Assembly: GCA_036939355.1 (NCBI GenBank)
Contig: JALLAP010000429.1
Location: 1-21,826 of the forward strand
Direction: 5' to 3'
Source: Thalassiosira profunda
Lineage: Eukaryota > Bacillariophyta > Thalassiosirophyceae > Thalassiosirales > Thalassiosiraceae
Length of the DNA stretch: 21,826 nt
Position numbers and translations under genes: made by a program. Below, piece after piece: positions 16,234 to 21,826 of the stretch. The notes beneath the pieces are model-generated. The model worked only from the letters and a program-made list of their open reading frames with translations, was not told the DNA's origin and made no database searches. Each line of letters opens with the position of its first letter. Positions within the stretch are counted from its first letter, which is position 1.

Positions 16234-19200
16234 ATGCCGTCGTCGGGGGGCTACTCGTCCGGCCGTTCGCTCTCGAGCGGGCTGTCCTCTCGCTCCCGTT
16301 CGCTCACTCCGCTGGGAGTGGCTGACGGAGGGTTTGGAGGAGGCAGGCCAGTCACGTCGATCGGAGGTGACCACCCGGGCCCTCAACGCGGAGACGAACA
16401 CGACCAGCAATACCCCCATCCGCAAAACGCGCTGGGTCATGTCGTGCGAGAGGACCGTGGCCATTCTGAGCGCCAGATTGCTTTGAGGGATCCGCATCCT
16501 CCGCCGCAGCGCCAGGTTGCCGGGCACAACCGCAGTGCCGGTCGAAAGAGGTGTGTCTTCTTCGATAATGGATGTTGCAAGAAGGGCGATCAATGCCCCT
16601 TCTTGCATGACGCGAGCAGCCAAGTGACTGCGCCGCCTCCACAGCAACGCCAGGTTGCTGGGGATGCAGCTCGCCACGTCAATCAGCAGGGTCGAACCCA
16701 ACGTGATGATGCTGTCCTTGATTCTCGCGATGGAAAGAAGCGCAAAATGGTGCGTCATTCGTCTGCCCCCTTTCATCATCTCTCGCGTTCGTTTGCCTCA
16801 ATTCCATCTCTTCTTGTCGTCTAGGAAATTGTGTTTTCCGAGGATGCTGCGGGCGCTGCCGATGCCGTCGCTTTCATGAAAGCCGTGACCCACCGCCAAG
16901 CTCAACTCGATGCGCAGGGAGGCTTCGACCACGCCTCGGCCGTCGTGATACACGAGAAACGCCGAGCACCAGACGGATCGAGCTTCGTCGCTTCCTTCGT
17001 TGAAGACGGCGTCGGCCGCCGGCTGTCACAAGGATTCGACCCCTCGTTTCACGTGGAACGCGACGACCAGGAGGCATCGACCTTGCCCTGTAGCTTTGAG
17101 GGCCCGGAGAGTAGATGCCCATTTGGCGACAACTGCAAGTATCAGCATCCATTGCGCGATAACGATAGGCGACTGGCGATGCCTCGCAGATTCGAAGGAG
17201 GCATGTTTCAGGTTGAGGACGAAAGGAGACGTGCTGCCGTTGAGAGAGTTATTGATAAAGCCACTAGATCACTGGAGGAGATGGAGCAGCAAAAGTTGCA
17301 ACAGAAGATGCAGCAGGAGATGAAGCGAGAGGCGTTCCAGGAGGCGGTGCGGCAGAGATTGGAGGGTGAGTGCGATTGTTTCTGTGTTTCCACGAGCATT
17401 GGCGCGGTACTAATGCATTGCCACCGCCTTGCAGATTCGAAGCCGCGGACCCTAGGACGCGCCAGACGGCATATGCAAATCGACCGAGAGAGGGAGCTGA
17501 ACGACAACAGCTTGAGCTCGTCGTCGCCGAGGCCATCAAACGTCAACAGCTCTGTCGCCTCCTCGATGGAAAGCGTGATGGGGCGGGCCAACGTCCGCAG
17601 CTCGAGCGATGTCGCCTCGGTGGACATTCTCTCAGCCAGTGCAGAAGAGAGAGAATCGCCTGTGGGGACTCTTGTCCCAATTCCTCTCGACGAGTCCAGA
17701 GCAAAGCTGACACGAATGTTGAAGATGGAGGCGAAGCTAAAGAAGGCATCGCCACATCAGCGGCTCTATCTTCGTGACGTCGATTCGATGTGCCACGGTT
17801 TGCTCCCCGTCGCCCATCAGTGGTGCTCAAATCAAGAAATCGAGACCAGAGAGCTTGTAAGCACCAGCGCTCCGGAGGGTTGTGTGTACAAATTTGATCG
17901 CAAAACCGGACAGACGGAACGTCTGCCGTGGCAACGCATCGACGAGCAGATTCCTGAGGACAGCTCGGCCCGTCCGCGAGAAGTGGCATCTATCATCTTT
18001 GAGACCCACGAGTGCGTCGAGATCATGTCCCAGCGACGCTTCAAACCATTCCTCGACCAAGCCAAGTCTTTGGACGCCACTCTGCTTCAGTATCGCCCCG
18101 AGATGGAGGCGGTCCGCGTGGGAGCAATTGCGCTCCAGTTCATTGAAATGGTGATGGCTGCTTGCCACGAAGGGTACACGCACGAGGTGATGGAGAGGTT
18201 CACGTGGTTGCCGAGTTCGGACATTGAGGCGATCGTTGCTGCTCCACAGCGCTACAGCCAAAGCAGCGTTTCGTTGCTCGAGGGCATTCGCAAGATCGAA
18301 CCAGTCCTCACTTGGCCGCCATTCATGTCCTACTTGCACGAGCTCCTGAAGAGCGATAGTTTGACGGCGGAGCGGAAAGCTTGGCTTCGCACCAAGCTGA
18401 AAGAGTTGCCAACGAACGAATTCAGCACGTGGGATTGGACCCGGCGGCTGGTTGGCTGCAGCGAGAAGCTCGTTCGATTCGTGAACGCTGTCTCCGAGGA
18501 GGTGCGTGCAAATCAGATGCAACAGATAGTGCAGGAAATTCTCCAAGTGCTGCCTGCAGACGTCGTGGACGCGTTTCTGGAGACGGGGGATCTTCCTGAC
18601 TCGGCTTGTGCAAAGATCAAGGATCTTGTGAGCACTGTTGACAGGGATTCGGACGACTACCAATCCTATAAGCCTGCCACCAAGCAAGCGCTTGCCGATG
18701 GGGGCGTGAAGGTGTTGACTGAGAAGGTTGCCAACGCGCGCAAATCTCGCAATCCAAAGGAGACCCTCATTACTGTCGAGTTCGTGCTGCTCCGGGCTAT
18801 CGAAGAGAAGCACCCTGCCGCGTTTGATGCGCTCTTTCGTGAGGAAGGAACTGTCGCGAGGAACCATCATGACGCAGGAGGGGAGCTGGCATCGATTGTT
18901 GTGGAGACGGCTCACGGCCCTCATTTCCTCGTGAACAAATCTCATTTTGTCATCACGGCCGAGCAAAAGACAATGGTGCATCGGATCAACAGTGCCAAGA
19001 GCTTCATTGCGACAATGCACCTGCTCAATCGAGCAAATATTGTCTCAGATGCGCACCTCGAGAAAGAGAAGCGTCTAATAGGAGGATTCTTCTCGACTCT
19101 TGGTGGGTTGGATGGAAGTCTTAGCAACCCAAAGGGTTCCTTCCGAGCCGCACGCAACAAAATCTCTCCGAAAGGAGCTTTCCTTTCCACTGTTGTCGCA

Positions 19201-20220
19201 GGGGCTATTACTACTGGCAATCAAATCGGCAAGGGGATGGGTTCCGGCGAGACCATCTTTGCGAGGTTGTTCTTGGAGAAGGACCGTTTCCGAGCCGTAC
19301 TGGCTGTTTTTGGTGCTCATGGCTCGTCGCCTTTGGAAAACGATGCAACGTGCCCTGGCGTACCAGCAGTGGGACACCTGCCGGCATTGCTGTGTCGTTC
19401 TGGGGGAACGCCTACTGGCTGTGCCGGGGCGTCGACGAAGGATTGGTCTTTGAATCGTATCTTCACTTGCCCCAGCTGTGCCGAAGCTATGAGGCGAAGG
19501 GAGAAGGAGAATTTGCGCCTCCTTCAGGAGAACGGCCACCCGCTTGGACCAGAGCAAACGGAACGACTAAACTCGTCCACTTTCACCGGGGTGGGGACAG
19601 GAGGAAACGAGGATGCAAAGGAAATCGCCGGCCGACGTAGTGCACTCGCTGGTCTAGTGGATGCGTACGCGATCGATCCGTTTGTTGGGATTGAGGATCA
19701 AGTAGAGGCGCTAGCGACTGATTCCGGGCTCCACCTCGATGCCATGAAGCAACAGCTGCTGAATTGTGCGATCGCCCAAATGTGGAAGAAGAGGGACAAG
19801 ACACTCGGCCATCGACTCGTGAAAGAGACGATGCCAACACTTTTGGAGGAGCTGGAGGGAGTGTCCAACGAAGATGAGAGAGACGCGATAGCGAAGAGGG
19901 TCCTCCTTGAGCGATTTACCGAGCTGGAGGACACGTCAGTGGCGTCGCTCGAAAGCGTCACTCACACGGGGTACACAGGCATCACATCTGGCTTGAGAGT
20001 GAGGTGTGCGTGCCCCTATGATTGCTTCTGGCCAAGGAGCGCTTACTTCAGCTTCACGAAGCAGTCCGGAGCGGACCTTGAGGCGACGAAAAAGCAAATA
20101 CGGACAGAGGTGGCGGCAATCGCGCTTCTCTTGGACGTCGAAACCGAACAAGAAGAAGACGTGTCGGTCGAATGTTCAGGTGGAAAGATTGGACCCTTTC
20201 ATCGATTCTGCTCGTGTTGA
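16234..20220 (+). CDS. Large protein with two CCCH zinc fingers, function unknown, three or four exons
   Basis: Exons are 16234-16749, 16825-17365 and 17435-20220 (1280 residues); a further 66-nt in-frame GTGAGG...GCAG intron at 19999-20064 is possible. Exon 1 encodes a Ser/Arg/Gly-rich region and CCCH finger 1 (C107-X7-C115-X5-C121-X3-H125, in CVFFDNGCCKKGDQCPFLH). Exon 2 has finger 2 (C261-X8-C270-X5-C276-X3-H280, in CSFEGPESRCPFGDNCKYQH) and a coiled coil rich in Q, E and R. The remaining 900 residues are mostly helical with no domain I recognise; near the end is a CPSC motif followed by AEAMRRREKENLRLLQ. CCCH fingers of this spacing generally bind RNA, so an RNA-related role is likely but unproven. 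The 69-nt intron (17366-17434) has a TACTAAT branch sequence and no stop, so both forms keep the frame. The segment RQVAG is repeated at about 93-97 and 139-143. Confidence 0.75.
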
Positions 20221-20313
20221 CCTCTTGATGTTGACGTCCAGTTTTGCACAAAGAGTGCGAGGTGTGAGGGGGGTACGCCCAAATGAATGCAAAGAACACA
20301 GGATTCACAGTAG

Positions 20314-20319
20314 AATAAA
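20314..20319 (+). terminator. Possible polyadenylation signal AATAAA
   Basis: An AATAAA hexamer 94 nt after the stop of the CCCH gene and 26 nt before the stop of the convergent small gene. Use of this signal in the lineage is not established here. Confidence 0.3.
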
Positions 20320-20344
20320 CTGGGACTGTCTTCTCTCGCACTGC

Positions 20345-20668
20345 CTACAACCTTGTCATTCCGTTCACAAAATCACCGAGCGCATTCAACAGCCCCAATC
20401 CCTCTTGCGGCGCTTTCATATCGCCCTGCTCGATGTCGTATGTCCTCCACCTCGGGATTGCTCGGCAGCCGGTCCATTGCCTTGATCATCCGGTACCCGC
20501 CCTCGGCGCCCTCGTCCTCCTGCCACACGCAGCTGCGGCCACACCCTCGTTGAGCGCCCCCCACGGCAGCGTTCGCAGATAGTAGGCGGGGACCAGTCCA
20601 TCAATAAGCCTCATGTTCGGTCCAGTCGGCCTTCTCCAGAGCCCGAGTGGTTGGTATCCTACGTACAT
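20345..20668 (-). pseudogene. Small unknown gene with two compensating frame changes
   Basis: From ATG 20668 the frame reads MYVGYQPLGLW...[19 protein letters not shown], and the same frame at the far end reads [20 protein letters not shown]...NGMTRL to TAG at 20345-20347. In between this frame meets a stop and becomes Arg/Pro-rich, while the next frame is open and protein-like ([20 protein letters not shown], then PSNPEVEDI) from about 20530 to 20440. One missing base near 20530 and one extra base near 20440 would give a continuous product of about 107 residues. An intron between the outer parts is the alternative. I do not recognise the protein; there is no signal or membrane segment. It is convergent with the CCCH gene and divergent from the F-box gene, 51 bp away. 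Confidence 0.4.
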
Positions 20669-20719
20669 TTGTAAGTATTGATATGTTGAGGCTCGGACAA
20701 CTAGAGATAGCGGGACCCC

Positions 20720-21381
20720 ATGGACCCCGGGACAACAAACCAATCCACAGCTCCTCCCCCCGCGAGATTCCTCGCCGATGGAGCCCTCGGGCCCAATGGG
20801 AGGCCGGGCTCCCCGCCACCCTCCTCCGCCACCGGCGATGCCCTGGGCGAGGAGGCGCCGCAACTGCGGACAGAAAGCATCGTCCCATCAACCTCCGCAG
20901 ACGGCGACGGGGGCGGGTGGTCCATGACAGAAACGACGGCGGGCGAAGACTTGGAGGATGGGCCTCCGCTGGGTCTGCTCTCGACGATATTTTTATGCAG
21001 GTACTGACGTTCGTCGAACCCCGGGGATTGGCCCGTCTGGCATCGACATGCGCTCGTTTTGGCGGCAGTAGGCAGGGGGGAGGCAGTGGCTCGGACGACG
21101 ACAAAAGGTCCTTGGTCGAGACGATTGCCGAGGATATGATCCCACAGATTTTGACCGAAGAGGAAGGGGGCGCGGTGTACCGGCTTGAGAAGAGGCACAC
21201 CAAGTCGTGGACGGAACGGTACTCGAAAATGGAGGAGTATCGTCAAAGGATCAGGGAGAAGAAGGTGGAGATACTCAGGGGACATACAGTAGAAGAGTTG
21301 GTGGCACAAGCTCTTTTGGACATTGAGGGGATCTGTGTCAATGGCCAAGCATGCCGGCCATTGCTGGCCTACTCTCATTAA
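20720..21381 (+). CDS. F-box protein with one frame break
   Basis: From ATG 20720 the first frame gives an acidic Pro/Ser/Gly-rich N-terminus of about 85 residues (MDPGTTNQSTAPPP onward). The F-box itself, LDDIFMQVLTFVEPRGLARL followed by ASTCARF, is in another frame, which continues to the stop at 21379-21381 through a helical region (IAEDMIPQILTEEEGG, then YSKMEEYRQRIREKKVEI). The change falls near 20975 in CTGCTCTCGAC, where removing two bases or adding one would join GLL directly to DDIFMQ. The F-box binds SKP1 in SCF ubiquitin ligases; proteins with a lone N-terminal F-box and no known substrate domain are common. An intron joining the frames would need a weak donor and would remove the first part of the F-box. 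Confidence is good for the F-box, low for the exact gene structure. Confidence 0.55.
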
Positions 21382-21826
21382 AGGATGGTTCTTGAAATCT
21401 CTGATGTTTGTGCAGCAGAGTAACGTCATGGAATGCACCCGATTGAACCAAAAGCCTACACGTCAGGCCACAAACGTGCGGCGATCAAAGGAGGCAAGAT
21501 TTCAAATCGCTGTTGGTCGTATCGTAACTACTATGAGTACTCCTCTCTAAGGTCTCTGCCCGCCACCGCTGCCCTTTCCACCCTCCTTATCACCCTTGGG
21601 CGAACCGCAAGGCTTTCGGCTGCCCAAACTCATATTGCTCGACACTTCTGCAGGGCCAAGACAGCATGGAATGTGTTCGTTCAGGAGTCTCGTGGTTGGA
21701 CCAAAGCCAGAGCCCCCGGCCGTCAGCCGTCAGCAGTGGCAGTGACTGGTGTTGGTGTTGGTGTTGGTGCCCCCGACACACACTGAAGGCCTCGGTTCTT
21801 ACCCCAGCGAGCTCTTTTTATGCGTG
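21382..21826. other. Right-end region without assignable gene
   Basis: Plus-strand frames of 75 residues (to 21550) and 117 residues (21433-21786) are open but overlap each other and show no family resemblance. They may be UTR or exons of a gene running out of the window. A GGTGTT microsatellite lies near the end. Confidence 0.4.
21747..21769 (+). repeat. GGTGTT hexanucleotide microsatellite
   Basis: Almost four uninterrupted copies of the hexamer TGGTGT. In one frame it would encode alternating Gly and Val; the surrounding frame is not supported as a gene. Confidence 0.75.

Noticed and set aside
17827..19020. 397-residue minus-strand frame
   Set aside because: Antisense of the CCCH gene body, with no family features; the plus frame continues far beyond both ends.
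21433..21786. 117-residue frame with RAKTAWNVFVQE, faintly like the start of an HMG box
   Set aside because: Only about ten residues match and the rest of an HMG box (Trp and basic helices) is missing; it ends in a microsatellite.
1..21826. tRNA, rRNA, CRISPR array, transposase or long terminal repeats
   Set aside because: Looked for on both strands by eye; no cloverleaf, regular spacer array, transposase motif or paired long repeats were found.

Overview
The window is nuclear DNA of a photosynthetic eukaryote with a secondary plastid, most likely a stramenopile and by overall style a diatom; the species cannot be named from sequence alone. The evidence is the presence of short spliceosomal introns (about 66-128 nt, mostly with GTGAG donors) together with several presequences that read as an ER signal peptide followed by an aromatic residue at the cleavage site (AF or AW, the 'ASAF' rule for red-lineage complex plastids) and then a transit peptide. 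Genes are tightly packed on both strands. No rRNA, tRNA, CRISPR array or recognisable transposon was seen.

Left part (1-7426): the 3' end of a flavin monooxygenase gene, interrupted by an assembly scar at the single N (1039); an ankyrin/coiled-coil gene on the minus strand whose frame breaks three times; a divergent Arf-like GTPase with degraded switch motifs; a plastid-targeted fructose-1,6-bisphosphatase with one intron (minus); and an arsenate-reductase-like protein of the low-molecular-weight phosphatase fold (minus).

Middle part (7427-14462): an LRR plus coiled-coil protein; a large HAT/TPR protein resembling the plastid psbB-RNA factors HCF107/Mbb1 (minus), facing away from a three-exon gene for a Tat-targeted thylakoid-lumen protein carrying two copies of a 'DPxxPxGYR' unit; then a thylakoid-lumen pentapeptide-repeat protein (minus). 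With the bisphosphatase, four plastid proteins lie within about 10 kb, and two of them share a 271-bp divergent promoter region.

Right part (14463-21826): THOC7 of the TREX/THO mRNA-export complex; a roadblock/LC7 dynein light chain (minus) whose only intron fits GC-AG borders; a 1280-residue two-CCCH-zinc-finger protein of unknown function; a small frame-disturbed minus-strand gene; and an F-box gene with one frame break. The last 440 bp hold nothing I can assign.

Functionally the window mixes plastid housekeeping and photosystem support (Calvin cycle enzyme, RNA factor, lumen proteins) with general eukaryotic machinery (mRNA export, RNA-binding zinc finger, motor light chain, small GTPase, F-box). 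The strongest leads are the duplicated-unit lumen protein and its divergent HAT/TPR neighbour, the redox-triad ArsC homologue with two insertions, the switch-less Arf-like GTPase, and the concentration of frame breaks in three specific genes while the other genes are intact.
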